NCBI RefSeq assembly: GCF_007747795.1
Contig: NZ_CP036275.1
Coordinates: forward strand, 806,001-870,000
DNA from: Maioricimonas rarisocia
GTDB lineage: Bacteria > Planctomycetota > Planctomycetia > Planctomycetales > Planctomycetaceae
DNA length: 64,000 nucleotides
Direction: 5' to 3'
Below, piece by piece: positions 9,996-19,700 of the stretch. The notes beneath the pieces were generated by a model that saw only the letters and a list, made by a program, of their open reading frames with translations, was not told the DNA's origin and ran no database searches. The translations under genes were made by a program, and so were the position numbers. Each line of letters begins with the position of its first letter. Position 1 is the first letter of the stretch.

Positions 9996-10023
9996 TTGCC
10001 TTCGCTGTGTCCACTGTTACACT
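9996..10023 (+). promoter_or_regulatory. Candidate sigma-70 promoter of the GntR-ABC operon
   Basis: TTGCCT at 9996-10001 and TACACT at 10018-10023 are separated by 16 bases. The start of transcription would fall inside the TGTGTACACA palindrome at 10026-10035, about 20 bases before the GntR start codon. This is inferred from position and consensus match only. Confidence 0.45.
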
Positions 10024-10025
10024 AC

Positions 10026-10035
10026 TGTGTACACA
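10026..10035. promoter_or_regulatory. Palindromic operator candidate for the GntR regulator
   Basis: TGTGTACACA is a perfect 10-base palindrome located directly after the candidate -10 box and 16 bases before the GntR ATG. GntR/YtrA-type regulators usually bind such palindromes in their own promoter, so autorepression of the regulator-ABC operon is the likely meaning. A related half-site, CTGTGTCCAC, lies just upstream at 10005-10014. Confidence 0.5.
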
Positions 10036-10051
10036 TTGGGCGAGGGACGTG

Positions 10052-10447
10052 ATGCTGTTACACATCGAAAAAGGTTCGTCGACTCCGATCTCGCGGCAGA
10101 TTCGCGACCAGATCCGCGAGCAGTGTCTCTCCGGAGTTCTCAAGCCCGGGGAGAAACTGCCGTCTGTTCGCGAACTGGCCCGCGAGCTGGCCGTCAACGT
10201 GAACACGGTCTTCCGGGTTTACGAACGGCTGGCGTCGGAACGGCTCGTGGAACTGCGTCATGGCGACGGCACCTACGTGCTGCCTCCGACCGATGGCGAC
10301 GAGGCCGGGCTGACCGAGCAGCGCAGCCGGTTCGAGTCGGAGTTCGACCAGCTCGTTCATCGGGGACTGCTGCTGGGCATTCCTCCGGCCGACCTCAAGG
10401 CACGGCTGAACCGCGTGCTGCGGTCCGCCGGCAAGGCGGCGAAGTAG
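10052..10447 (+). CDS. GntR family transcriptional regulator, YtrA subfamily
   Basis: The protein has 131 residues. The winged-helix domain is at residues 10-75: PISRQIRDQIREQCLSGVL, then KPGEKLPSVRELARELAVN with NTVFRVYERL as the recognition region, then HGDGTYVLPP as the wing. The C-terminal part is a short helical tail, with no FCD or UTRA effector domain, which defines the YtrA subfamily. The ATG at 10052 follows GAGGGA at 10042-10047; the longer frame to 9959 would run through the promoter and operator. An ABC ATPase and a permease follow within 45 and 14 bases, as is usual for YtrA-type regulators of ABC transporters. Confidence 0.9.
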   Translation: MLLHIEKGSSTPISRQIRDQIREQCLSGVLKPGEKLPSVRELARELAVNVNTVFRVYERLASERLVELRHGDGTYVLPPTDGDEAGLTEQRSRFESEFDQLVHRGLLLGIPPADLKARLNRVLRSAGKAAK

Positions 10448-10489
10448 CGGTGGCTCTGTCACACGGAACAATCTGCGGGAGAAGCGACG

Positions 10490-11407
10490 ATGAGTGAGTC
10501 CGTGATCCGCGTGGACGGCTTGAAGAAGTCGTTTGGCGGGCCCCCCGTACTGGATGGCGTTTCCTTCGAAGTGCGGCGCGGTGAGACGTTCGCGCTGCTC
10601 GGCCGGAACGGTGCCGGCAAGACGACCACGATCCGCATTCTGCTCGGGCTGCTCAAGCCGGATGCGGGAACGGTCGAAGTGGCTGGTTGCGATCCGCAGG
10701 CACAACCGCTCGATGTCCGCAGCCGCGTTGGCTATCTCGCCGAAGATCAGGCGATGTACGAATGGATGACGCCGGTCGAACTTTGCCGGTTCCTGCAGCC
10801 GTTCTACCCGACCTGGGATGCGAAGCTGGCGAGCGAACTGCTCGAGCGGTTCGAGCTGCCGCGGCAGCAGCGGATCGAACATCTCTCGAAGGGGCAGACG
10901 GTCAAGCTGGGGCTGGCGGTCGCGCTGGCGTACCGGCCCGAGATCGCGATTCTGGATGATCCGGCACTGGGACTCGATCCGATCGCCCGCAAGGAGTTCA
11001 ACCGCGACCTGATCGACTGGCTGCAGGCGGAAGGGCGGACCGTCATCTACAGCTCACATCTGCTGGATGAGGTCGAAACGGTTGCCGACCGGGTCGCCAT
11101 TCTCGATGCGGGGCGGATCGTACGGCTGGAACAGACGGAGGTCCTCCGCGAACGCGTGCAGCGGGTCATGCTGCCGATCGAGAAGGCCCGGCTGTTGCCC
11201 GCCCCGGAGGGATTGCTGGATGTGCGGCAGCATGCGGACCACATCGAAATCGTCGTCGACGGCATCGATACGTTCCTACGGGATCTGGCGCAGGCCGGCG
11301 TGGAGAGTGAACCTGCCGAGCTGACGCTCGATGAAATCTTTGCCGCCTTCGTCATCGGCCGCACGGACGGATGGCCGGAAGCACCTGCACCCGTCACCGC
11401 CAGTTGA
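10490..11407 (+). CDS. ABC transporter ATP-binding protein
   Basis: The protein has 305 residues. Walker A is GRNGAGKTT at residues 38-46, the signature is LSKGQ at 132-136, Walker B is IAILDD at 152-157 and the switch His is SSH at 188-190. The catalytic Glu after Walker B is Asp (ILDDPALGLDP), a variant seen in some ABC-2 type exporter ATPases. The 80-residue C-terminal extension is typical of ABC-2 exporter ATPases. It sits between the GntR regulator and a large permease and is expected to energise that permease at the inner membrane. The substrate cannot be told from sequence. Confidence 0.93.
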   Translation: MSESVIRVDGLKKSFGGPPVLDGVSFEVRRGETFALLGRNGAGKTTTIRILLGLLKPDAGTVEVAGCDPQAQPLDVRSRVGYLAEDQAMYEWMTPVELCRFLQPFYPTWDAKLASELLERFELPRQQRIEHLSKGQTVKLGLAVALAYRPEIAILDDPALGLDPIARKEFNRDLIDWLQAEGRTVIYSSHLLDEVETVADRVAILDAGRIVRLEQTEVLRERVQRVMLPIEKARLLPAPEGLLDVRQHADHIEIVVDGIDTFLRDLAQAGVESEPAELTLDEIFAAFVIGRTDGWPEAPAPVTAS

Positions 11408-11420
11408 AAGGGGCCGACTT

Positions 11421-13040
11421 ATGACATCTCAGCTTGCGAGTCTGGTGTGGAAAGAGTTCCACGAACGGAAGTGGATGCTGCTGGCGGGCATCGCCTGGAT
11501 GGTCCTGTGTGTAATCTACGCCGTCAGTTACCAGCTCGTCTGGTGGACGCGGGAGCCGGTTGGAACGTTTGCAGGTGTCTGTCTGCTGTATGGTCTGTTC
11601 GCATCGGTCTTCCTTGCGATGCGGACCTCCGTCGGTGAGGTCACCCGGAAGACGTTCGGTTTCTCGCGGGCGCTGCCGGTCTCGACACGGCGGCTGGCGT
11701 GGGCACGGCTGCTGGGAGCGTCTTCCTGCATCGTGATTCCGATTGCGGTCGGTGCTCTGCTGTTGTCGCTGGCGCTCGGAACCGGAGTGATCGAACAGAC
11801 GCAACTGCGGTCGACCTGTGGACCGCTCTCCGGGCGGGAAACGGCACCATGGCTGGAGGCGATCCGCCTCGTGTGGTCGGTTGCGGCCGTTCATTGTGCG
11901 GCGAGTGTTGAGATGCTGCTGGTGCTGAGCATTACTGGTACGCGATGTCGGTCCGAGTCGCAGGTCGGCTTTGTCGGTGCGCTGCTGGCATTGGCATGGA
12001 TGCTTGCTGTGGTCGTTGTGATTGAACGGTTCAGGTTCCAGTTGCCCGCGGAGATTCTGTTTCCTCACACGATGGCGATCCCCTTCAGTTACAAATCGGA
12101 GAACGGGGTCGGGTACAGCGAGGTGAGCATGCCGGATTCTGTCGGGTTGCCGCTGGTCGGCAATCTGCTGTTGCTGCTGGGGCTGGGAAGCTGGTTTGCA
12201 CACCGCTACGCGACACGGCCCGTTGATTCGGTCGCGGGCCAGCGCTGGCGATGGTGGCGGCCGCGATTGCCGGCGGTGCTCTCGCGGTTGTCGATGAGGT
12301 GGCCGGACCGAACAGCGGCGCTGATCTGGCTGGACCTGAGGCAGTCAGTTCCGATGGCGGTTGCCGGTCTGTTGCTGGCCATCCTGTTTGCGGCGGTCGA
12401 GACGGGCATCTATGCACACGTCGGTACGCATGCGACCGACGTCGAAGTCACGGTTGGTCGTCTGGGCGGCGCGCTTCACAAAGGGGCGTTGATCGTGGGG
12501 ATCTTCTGGGGGGCCGTCGTCGGGGCCGGCATCTTCGCGTCGGAACTGCGACCGAACCTGGAGCAGTTCTGGCGATCCCGACCGATCTCGCCGTCCGCCT
12601 GGTTCTGGGTCAAGTACATTTGCGGTTTGATCGCGGTCCTGGGTGTCCTCGATCTGGTGGCCGTCGCTGCGGGCTACCGCTATGCCGGTTTCGAAGACGA
12701 GATGACGAGGGTCAGCATCAGCTACGTTGCCTGCTATCCACTGATTCACGCATGCGGTTACTCGCTGGCGGTGGCGGGAATCTGCTGGCTTCGGAAGCCA
12801 GCCTGGGGAGCGGCGTGCGGCGTCGGTGTGCTCATGGCCCAGGAGATCGTTCCGTCCCTGTTCGACGGGGGAGTGGAGTTCGGCACGACCGCAGTCTATC
12901 ACGCGCTGCGGCACGACGAGCTGCAGGGACACCTCAACCTCTGGCAGCACGGCTACCCCGTCGTGTACGGAGCGACGGCTCTGATGACGATCGGCGCTGC
13001 ATTGCTGGCACGACGGGCGATCGCGCGTGAGGACCGGTGA
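11421..13040 (+). CDS. ABC-2 type transporter permease
   Basis: The protein has 539 residues and about 12 hydrophobic segments. It begins with a cytoplasmic LASLVWKEFHERKWML helix, typical of ABC-2 permeases, then TM1 (MLLAGIAWMVLCVIYAVSY). The ATG at 11421 lies 14 bases after the ATPase stop and follows AAGGGG at 11408-11413; the longer frame would overlap the ATPase by 77 bases. The two-fold TM layout, with a second KEFxxxW-like element replaced by ALIWLDLRQSVPMAVAG at about residue 297, suggests two fused half-permeases. The substrate is unknown. Confidence 0.85.
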   Translation: MTSQLASLVWKEFHERKWMLLAGIAWMVLCVIYAVSYQLVWWTREPVGTFAGVCLLYGLFASVFLAMRTSVGEVTRKTFGFSRALPVSTRRLAWARLLGASSCIVIPIAVGALLLSLALGTGVIEQTQLRSTCGPLSGRETAPWLEAIRLVWSVAAVHCAASVEMLLVLSITGTRCRSESQVGFVGALLALAWMLAVVVVIERFRFQLPAEILFPHTMAIPFSYKSENGVGYSEVSMPDSVGLPLVGNLLLLLGLGSWFAHRYATRPVDSVAGQRWRWWRPRLPAVLSRLSMRWPDRTAALIWLDLRQSVPMAVAGLLLAILFAAVETGIYAHVGTHATDVEVTVGRLGGALHKGALIVGIFWGAVVGAGIFASELRPNLEQFWRSRPISPSAWFWVKYICGLIAVLGVLDLVAVAAGYRYAGFEDEMTRVSISYVACYPLIHACGYSLAVAGICWLRKPAWGAACGVGVLMAQEIVPSLFDGGVEFGTTAVYHALRHDELQGHLNLWQHGYPVVYGATALMTIGAALLARRAIAREDR

Positions 13041-13077
13041 GACGTTGCCGTGGTGCCTCAAACGATCGGGCAGTCGG

Positions 13078-13105
13078 TAGCCCCGGCATCGCCTGACGAA
13101 CGCCG
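13078..13105 (-). repeat. Dispersed repeat family B, copy 1
   Basis: The minus strand reads TCGGCG, one mismatched base, then CGTCAGGCGATGCC and GGGGCTAC. It matches the plus-strand copy at 45608-45635 at all but one base. It lies between the convergent permease and transglutaminase genes. Confidence 0.7.
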
Positions 13106-13186
13106 ACGTTGCCAACCATGTGAGGTTCGTAGAGAGCCAGCGAGACACAGAGAGACGGAGGAAGCAAGCGAGCATTGGTTCTCACC

Positions 13187-13211
13187 CGGCAGCTGACGCA
13201 GCCGGCTCGCC
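13187..13211 (-). repeat. Palindromic repeat family A, copy 1
   Basis: On the minus strand GGCGAGC is followed by the hairpin CGGCTGC-GTCA-GCTGCCG with one internal mismatch. The same GGCGAGC + 7-8 bp stem + GTCA/GTGA loop layout recurs at 45491, 45544 and 45839, so it is a REP-like element. Confidence 0.6.
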
Positions 13212-13259
13212 TGCCATTTCTCCTGTGAAAACGGGCGTGGCAAGTCAGGGGTGAGCCTC

Positions 13260-14135
13260 TCAATCGATCGGGCAGACGTCGACCGAGACGGTAATCGCAT
13301 GCTGGCCGCCGCCGATGAACACCCCCTTGATCGGGCAGACATCGCTGTAGTCGCGTCCCCATCCCAGCGTAAGGTGGTCGGTGCCGCACAGCGTGTCGTT
13401 CGTCGGGTCGACGTCGATCCAGCCGGCCGGTCCGCAGTAGACCGAAAGCCAGGCGTGCGATTCGTCGGCACCCACCAGGCGGGGCTGGCCCTCTGGCGGG
13501 ATGGTCCGCAGATAACCGCTCACGTACCGGGCCGGGATGCCGAGCGAACGCAGACAGGCAATCTGCACGTGCGCGAAGTCCTGGCAGACGCCTCCCTTCA
13601 GCCGAAACGATTCTTCGGGCGTCGTGCCGACGTGCGTGGCCTCTTTGTCGTAAGCGAAGTCGGTGTAGATGCGATGCGTCAGGTCGCGGGCCGCTTCGAG
13701 GATCGGGCGCTTCTTCCCGAACGACTGGCGGGCGTACTGCTCCAGTTCGTTCGACCAGGAGATGTAGGGTGACCGGCAGACGAATGGCGAGGCCTGGAAC
13801 CAGCCGTCGTCCTCCTGCTCGTAGACGCCGTTGGCGACGGTTTCCCATGCGGGAGTGTCCGCAGGTTCCGGAAACTCGCGGGCCCGCACTTCGACGCGAC
13901 TCGACGCGGTCACAGTCAGCTTGCGGTGGCTTTCCTGAATCGAGAATGCGTGCACCATGTTGCCGAAGTAATCCTTCCGCCGGGACGAACTTGTCGGCGT
14001 GGGACGGATCAGCAGCCGGTGCTTGAAGCAGCGGAGGTTCTCATGCTCGCGCGGCGTGAGCACGACCTGGTTATGACAGACCGGAACCGGATCGCCGTAG
14101 GAGTAAGTGGTCGTGTGCGTGACCTTGTAGCGCAT
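13260..14135 (-). CDS. Transglutaminase-like (papain-fold) protein of the ATP-grasp/alpha-E cluster
   Basis: The protein has 291 residues. The N-terminal beta-sandwich (bacterial transglutaminase-like N) begins MRYKVTHTTTYSYGDPV. The papain-like core carries the catalytic triad: Cys184 in GGVCQDFAH, His227 in ESHAWL and Asp243 in DVDPTND. There is no signal peptide, so it is cytoplasmic. The start lies 3 bases after the upstream ATP-grasp/alpha-E gene, making it the last gene of a five-gene minus-strand operon. In such clusters the transglutaminase-like enzyme is predicted to hydrolyse or transfer amide bonds of a peptide made by the ATP-grasp ligase. Substrate and product are unknown. Confidence 0.92.
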   Translation of the reverse strand: MRYKVTHTTTYSYGDPVPVCHNQVVLTPREHENLRCFKHRLLIRPTPTSSSRRKDYFGNMVHAFSIQESHRKLTVTASSRVEVRAREFPEPADTPAWETVANGVYEQEDDGWFQASPFVCRSPYISWSNELEQYARQSFGKKRPILEAARDLTHRIYTDFAYDKEATHVGTTPEESFRLKGGVCQDFAHVQIACLRSLGIPARYVSGYLRTIPPEGQPRLVGADESHAWLSVYCGPAGWIDVDPTNDTLCGTDHLTLGWGRDYSDVCPIKGVFIGGGQHAITVSVDVCPID

Positions 14136-14138
14136 GAA

Positions 14139-16715
14139 TCAGGTCCGCGAGGGGGGGATTTCAGGACTGGACTGTGCGAACTGCCGGGGGACGCCGGCAT
14201 GGATCAGGAACCGGTTCGAGATGGCATCGGAGAGTTTCGGCAGGTTCTCGGTCATCCGTTGCAGGAGTCGTTCGAGTTGCTTGCGGCGGTGATCGTTGCC
14301 GATGTGCGCCAGTTCGTGGGGATCGCTCAGACGGAGTGTGTTGAGCATCGACAGGGCGACGCGTTCTTCCGGCCCCCGGATCGCCTGGGCCGCGTCGCGG
14401 GGGAGGTTGTCGACATGACGGGCCAGCATGGCGGCCTGGAAGGAGATGGAACGGGGATTGGTTTCGTCGGTGATCAGCAGATCCATCGCCGGGGCCGCCT
14501 GCAGGCTGGCAAGGTATCGGGAGCGATACGTCATCATGCTGTCGGCGATCTCGAGAACGGCTTCGAGCAGGGGCAGTTCGTCTTCACTTGCTTCGACGAG
14601 TGTCGCGTGCAGAAGTGCAGTCGTCTGAACGGCCCGCTCGACGCGACGACCGATATCGAGGAATCGCCAGCTTTGCGTGCGGGTCATGCTTTCGCTGACG
14701 AGCCCGCTGAACGCGGCCAGCTGCACGATGACGTGGTTGACGACGCTCAGAACATCGGCGGGATCGACGCCCCCCTGCCAGCGGGGTGGGCGACGGGCGT
14801 GCTGATCGATCTGGAGAATGATCCTCCACGCGTCGGCCGAAAGCCGGTCGCGAACAATCGACCCCAGCCGCCGGACCTGGTTGATCGTCGAGCGGAGAGT
14901 GCGAGGCTCCTGCGTGTTGAAGACCGCCTCCGGGAGGGCCTGTTCGATGCGGGGGAGCTGTTCCTGCAGGCCTTCGACCACGAAGTCCGGTTCGATCTGT
15001 CCCTGCTCGGCCAGAGCCCGTATGAGGACCGGCAACTCGCTCAGGTTTTCCGAGCCGGTCTCGCTGGTGATCCGCAGCAGCACCGCGCGGAGCAGACGGG
15101 CGGATCCTTCGGAACGTTCGATATACCGTCCGAGCCAGAACAGATTGTCGGCGACACGGCTGGGAAGTTCGGCACCACTGCGGCGGAGCGGGATCGGCTG
15201 ACCGGGTGGGGCCAGCAGGCTGACGTCCTCGATCGGACCGTCCGCGAGAACCCACAGGTCCTGGCTTCGTTCGCCGGCCGTCATCGATCGGTCGAGCACT
15301 TCTGTATTCTGCGAAACCCGGACGAGGCCGCCCGGCATCGCCTGGTACCCCTGACCGCTGGCCACCAGGAAGGATCGGACGGCAATGTGCCAGGGTAGGA
15401 ACTGGCCGTTGCTCCAGGCGGGAGCGGTCGAGCGGGCAACCCGTTCCTGGGCGACGTACTCGGCGGGGCGGGCCTTGATGGAGGCGAGCAGCTCCTGCCG
15501 GGCGGTCCGGCTGAGACGGCCAGGGTGAATCAGCGGCACGTCTCCCATCCGGAAGGCCGGGCGAATCACCAGCTCGTCGAGATGTTCGATGACGTACTCG
15601 AGTGCCTTCGGCTGGCCACACCACCACGTCGCCACCGAGGGAATCTTGAGGTCCTCGCCGAACAGATGTTCGCAGATCAGCTGCAGAAAGCCGAGAAATG
15701 CGGGCGATTCGACCAGACGGCTGCCCAGCGCGTTGGCGATCGTCGTCTGGCCGTTCCGTGCGACCTCGACCAGGCCGGCGACTCCCAGATTCGAATCGGC
15801 CCGCAGCTCGACCGGGTCGCAGTCGTCGTCGTCGAGACGGCGGAACAGGACTTCGACCGGCAGCAGGCCGCCGAGTGTCTTCAGTGTCAGGCGGTTTTCG
15901 CGAACCGCCAGGTCTCCCCCCTCGGCCAGCGTGTATCCGAGGTAGCGGGCGAGGTAGGCGTCTTCGAAGTAGCTGGTACTGGCCGGTCCCTTGGTGAGCA
16001 ACGCAATGCGGGGGTTGTCGCCCGAGTGCGGGGCAAGCCGCTGCAGTGTCTCGCGGAGCGTAATGAAAAAGGGGGCCAGCCGGTTGACGCGACAGCTGCG
16101 GAACGCGGGGGCGATCATCCGCGAGGTGACGATGCGGTTCTCGAGGGCGTACCCCAGGCCAAAGGGGGCCCGCGTCCGGTCGCCGGTCACCCACCACTGG
16201 CCTTCGGGGGAACGGGCCAGGTCGGCGGCATACAGGTGCAGATGTCGTCCACCGGGGGCCGGCAGACCGTGGTACGCCGGATGGTAACCGGGGTGGGCGA
16301 ACAGCAGCTCCGGAGGGAGAAAGCCGTCGCGGATCAGGGTCTGCGGTCCGAACAGATCACTGAGGATGTGATCCATGACGGCGGCCCGCTGGGCGAGCGC
16401 TTCGGAAATCTCCTGCCACTCGTCCGCCGGGAGAACGAGTGGGACGGCATCCAGTTCCCAGGGGCGCGAATCCCCGGGGGCATCGCCGTGCGCGTTGTAG
16501 GTGATGCCGTTGTCGCGGATCTGACGCTGTGCCTGTTCCCAGCGGGCGGCAATCTGTTCCTGGCCGGCGTTCTCGTACTGCTGTGCCAGCTGGATCCAGT
16601 GCGGGCGGATGGCACCGGCGTCCTGAAACATCTCGTCGTAGTGGCCCGGGGCAGGGGCGTAGTCGGCAAACAGCGAGACGTCGGTCGCCTCCGAGGTCGC
16701 CAGCGGTCCGTTCAT
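14139..16715 (-). CDS. Circularly permuted ATP-grasp + alpha-E (DUF403) fusion protein
   Basis: The protein has 858 residues. Residues 1 to about 490 are a circularly permuted ATP-grasp type 2 ligase (DUF404/DUF407): ITYNAHGDAP near residue 75, then RPFPLDAVPLV-like and GGRHLHLYAADL, then the ligase core with LLTKGPASTSYFEDAYLARY and LKIPSVATWWCGQPKALEYV. From about residue 515 an alpha-E domain starts (RVADNLFWLGRYIERSE) and runs to the end as helices. It overlaps the upstream gene by an ATGA of 4 bases. The same two domains occur as separate genes at 20143-22687, so this operon carries a fused and a split version. Peptide-bond ligation of an unknown acceptor is predicted. Confidence 0.92.
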   Translation of the reverse strand: MNGPLATSEATDVSLFADYAPAPGHYDEMFQDAGAIRPHWIQLAQQYENAGQEQIAARWEQAQRQIRDNGITYNAHGDAPGDSRPWELDAVPLVLPADEWQEISEALAQRAAVMDHILSDLFGPQTLIRDGFLPPELLFAHPGYHPAYHGLPAPGGRHLHLYAADLARSPEGQWWVTGDRTRAPFGLGYALENRIVTSRMIAPAFRSCRVNRLAPFFITLRETLQRLAPHSGDNPRIALLTKGPASTSYFEDAYLARYLGYTLAEGGDLAVRENRLTLKTLGGLLPVEVLFRRLDDDDCDPVELRADSNLGVAGLVEVARNGQTTIANALGSRLVESPAFLGFLQLICEHLFGEDLKIPSVATWWCGQPKALEYVIEHLDELVIRPAFRMGDVPLIHPGRLSRTARQELLASIKARPAEYVAQERVARSTAPAWSNGQFLPWHIAVRSFLVASGQGYQAMPGGLVRVSQNTEVLDRSMTAGERSQDLWVLADGPIEDVSLLAPPGQPIPLRRSGAELPSRVADNLFWLGRYIERSEGSARLLRAVLLRITSETGSENLSELPVLIRALAEQGQIEPDFVVEGLQEQLPRIEQALPEAVFNTQEPRTLRSTINQVRRLGSIVRDRLSADAWRIILQIDQHARRPPRWQGGVDPADVLSVVNHVIVQLAAFSGLVSESMTRTQSWRFLDIGRRVERAVQTTALLHATLVEASEDELPLLEAVLEIADSMMTYRSRYLASLQAAPAMDLLITDETNPRSISFQAAMLARHVDNLPRDAAQAIRGPEERVALSMLNTLRLSDPHELAHIGNDHRRKQLERLLQRMTENLPKLSDAISNRFLIHAGVPRQFAQSSPEIPPSRT

Positions 16716-19700
16716 GGTGTGCTCACGCTACGACGAAGATCCAGTGTCAGGGGGAAGTGAGAGTTGGCTTCGACGGCGGCCGCCGGCATCGGGCCTGGTG
16801 TGTGCCCCATGCGGAAAAAGCGTCCTCCGCGACGTGCCTCTGCCTCGTTGGCATTGACCGGGAAGGTGTCGTAGCTTCGCCCACCTGGATGCGAAACATG
16901 GTAGGTACAGCCGCCGATCGACCGTTCCTGCCATGCATCGAAGATATCGAACACCAGTGGCGCGTGAACAGGGATTGTCGGATGCAGGCATGAAGGGGGT
17001 TGCCAGGCCCGGTACCGGACTCCCGCAACGAATTCTCCGGGAACTCCCGTAGGGTGCAGCGGAACGCGGCGGCCGTTGCAAAGCACCTGGTGCCGCGTGT
17101 CGGTCATGCCCGTGACTTTCACCTGCATCCGCTCGACCGACGAATCGACGTAGCGGACCGTTGCTCCCGCAGCCGGCTGTTCTCCCAGGACGTACCACGG
17201 CTCGATGGCACTGCGGAGCTCGACATGCACATCCTGCTGGCTCGCCTCGCCGATGAACGGAAACCGGAATTCGAAGTGGGGCGCAAACCACTCGAGCTGC
17301 AGGGGATAGCCGGCCGTGTTGAGGTCGGCAATGACTTCCCGCAGGTCCTGCCAGATGTAGTGCGGCAGCATGAACCGGTCGTGCAGGGCCGTGCCCCACT
17401 CGACCAGCGGGGCTTCGTACGGCGTCTTCCAGAACCGCGCGACGAGAGCCCGGATCAACAGTTGCTGCGTGAGGCTCATCTGAGCGTGGGGAGGCATCTC
17501 GAACGCACGGAACTCCACCAGTCCGAGCCGCCCGGTGCTGCTGTCGGGGGAATACAGCTTGTCGATGCAGAATTCGGCCCGGTGCGTGTTGCCGGTCAGG
17601 TCGACGAGCAGATTGCGGAAGATGCGATCGATCAGCCACGGCGGACAGTCTTCGCCTGGAGGAGGAATCAGGGAGAACGCCAGCCGCATCTCGTAGATCG
17701 AGTCCTTCCGTCCCTCGTCGGCGCGGGGGGCCTGACTGGTCGGTCCGACGAAGCGGCCGCTGAACAGGTAGGACAGTGCCGGGTGATTGTTCCAGTAGCC
17801 GATCAGGCTGCGGAGCAGGTCCGGCCGCCTCAGAAACGGGCTGTCGGCCGGCGTCGGCCCACCCAGGACGACGTGGTTGCCGCCTCCGGTTCCCGTGTGC
17901 ATGCCGTCGAGATCGAATTTCTCGGTGCCCAGGCGGCAGTGGCGGGCCTCGTCGTACAGTGTGGTCGTGGTCTCGACGAGTTCGTCCCAGTTGTGAGCCG
18001 GGTGAACGTTCACTTCGATCACGCCGGGATCGGGCGTCACCTTGATGAGGCTGATGCGGTCGTCGTGCGGCGGAAGATATCCCTCGACGACGATGGGCAT
18101 CTGCAGGTCTTCGGCGGTCTGCTCGATCGCATGCACGAGGTCGAGGTAGTCTTCGAGCAGGTCGACCGGCGGCATGAAGACGTACAGCCGTCCCCGGCGC
18201 GGCTCGATGCACATGGCCGTGCGCACGACCTTGTCGTCTTCGGAGGACTCTTCCGTTTCCAGATGGGGCTCGACCTGTTCGCGGCGCTGTTCCGAAAGCC
18301 CCTTCAACGATGTCGCCTCGGCCACACCCCGGACCCACGGTTGCAGCCGTTCCCGGGGATGCGGCGGCAGCGGCGGACGTTCGGCAAGAGGATCGCGCGG
18401 ATAGGAGGTGTTTCGCTCACTTTCCTGCACCCACGGCAGCGAATCGATGGGAAGGCGCAGCCCGATCGGCGAGTCCCCCGGTATGAGGAACAACTCTTCG
18501 GAGCGGACCGGCCAGGGACCGCTCACCCATCGCGCCCGGGCCTGCCACCATTGTCGCTGCAGCGGCATGACGTATCCGGTCGGCGTTGTCAGTCCCTGCT
18601 CGAACACGTCGGCCAGGCGAGCACGTTCTTCGGGATCATCGAGCCGCGGGTCGCCCGGTTCCACGTTGACCGGCAGCCGCCGCTCCTTCCAGAGGTAGTG
18701 GAACGCGTCTTCGTACGCCGGCTTGATCCAGCGGGGGGAGACGTCCAGGCGTTCGGCGAGATGCTCGCTGAACTTGAGGGCCTCATCCGGACCGTAGCCG
18801 TAGTCGGTCTCCTCGTCGGCCAGCAGTTCGTCGTTGACCCAGATCGGCTGCCCGTCCTTTCGCCAGAAACAGCTGAGGGCCCAGCGGGGGAGCGACTCGC
18901 CGGGGTACCACTTTCCCTGGCCGAAGTGTAGCAGTCCCCCGGGAGCGAACCGGTCGCGGAGGCGACGGATGAGTGCTGCCGACAGACGGTGCTTGGTCGG
19001 GCCGACCGCGGCACCGTTCCACTCTTCCCCTTCCATGTCGTCGATCGAGACGAAGGTCGGTTCGCCTCCCATCGTCAGCCGTACATCGCCGGCCTCGAGT
19101 TCATCGTCGATGTCGTGGCCGAGCGTGGTGATCTTCGACCACTGCTCGTCGGTGTACGGTTTGGTGACCCGCGGATCCTCGTGGATTCGCGTGACCTGCA
19201 TGCGGAATTCGAAATCGGTCTTGCAGGCCTCGAGCGCTCCGGAAATGGGCGCTGCGCTGACGGGATCAGGCGTGCAGGCGAGTGGAATGTGGCCTTCGCC
19301 GGCGAGCAGCCCCGAAGTCGGATCGAGGCCGACCCAGCCGGCACCGGGCAGGTAGACCTCGGTCCAGGCATGCAGATCGGTGAAGTCCTGTTCCGGTCCC
19401 GCGGGACCATCCAGGGCAGGGATATCCGGCTTGAGCTGGATCAGATAGCCGGAGACGAACCGTGCAGCCAGCCCCAGGTTGCGCAGGACCTGCACCAGCA
19501 GCCAGGCGGAATCGCGGCAGGATCCGGACCGGTTCTCGAGCGTCTCCTCTGTTGTCTGGACGCCCGGTTCCATGCGGATGAGATAGCGGATCTCTTCCTG
19601 CACGCGGCGGTTCATCTCCACCATGAAGTCGTTGGTGGGGCGGCGGGTGAGGTCCAGCGAATCGATGAACTCCCGCAAGTGCGGACCGACCGGCTCGGTC

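Noticed and set aside
17000-18931. 643-residue plus-strand frame
   Set aside because: Antisense to the transglutaminase/DUF2126 gene, with no domain.
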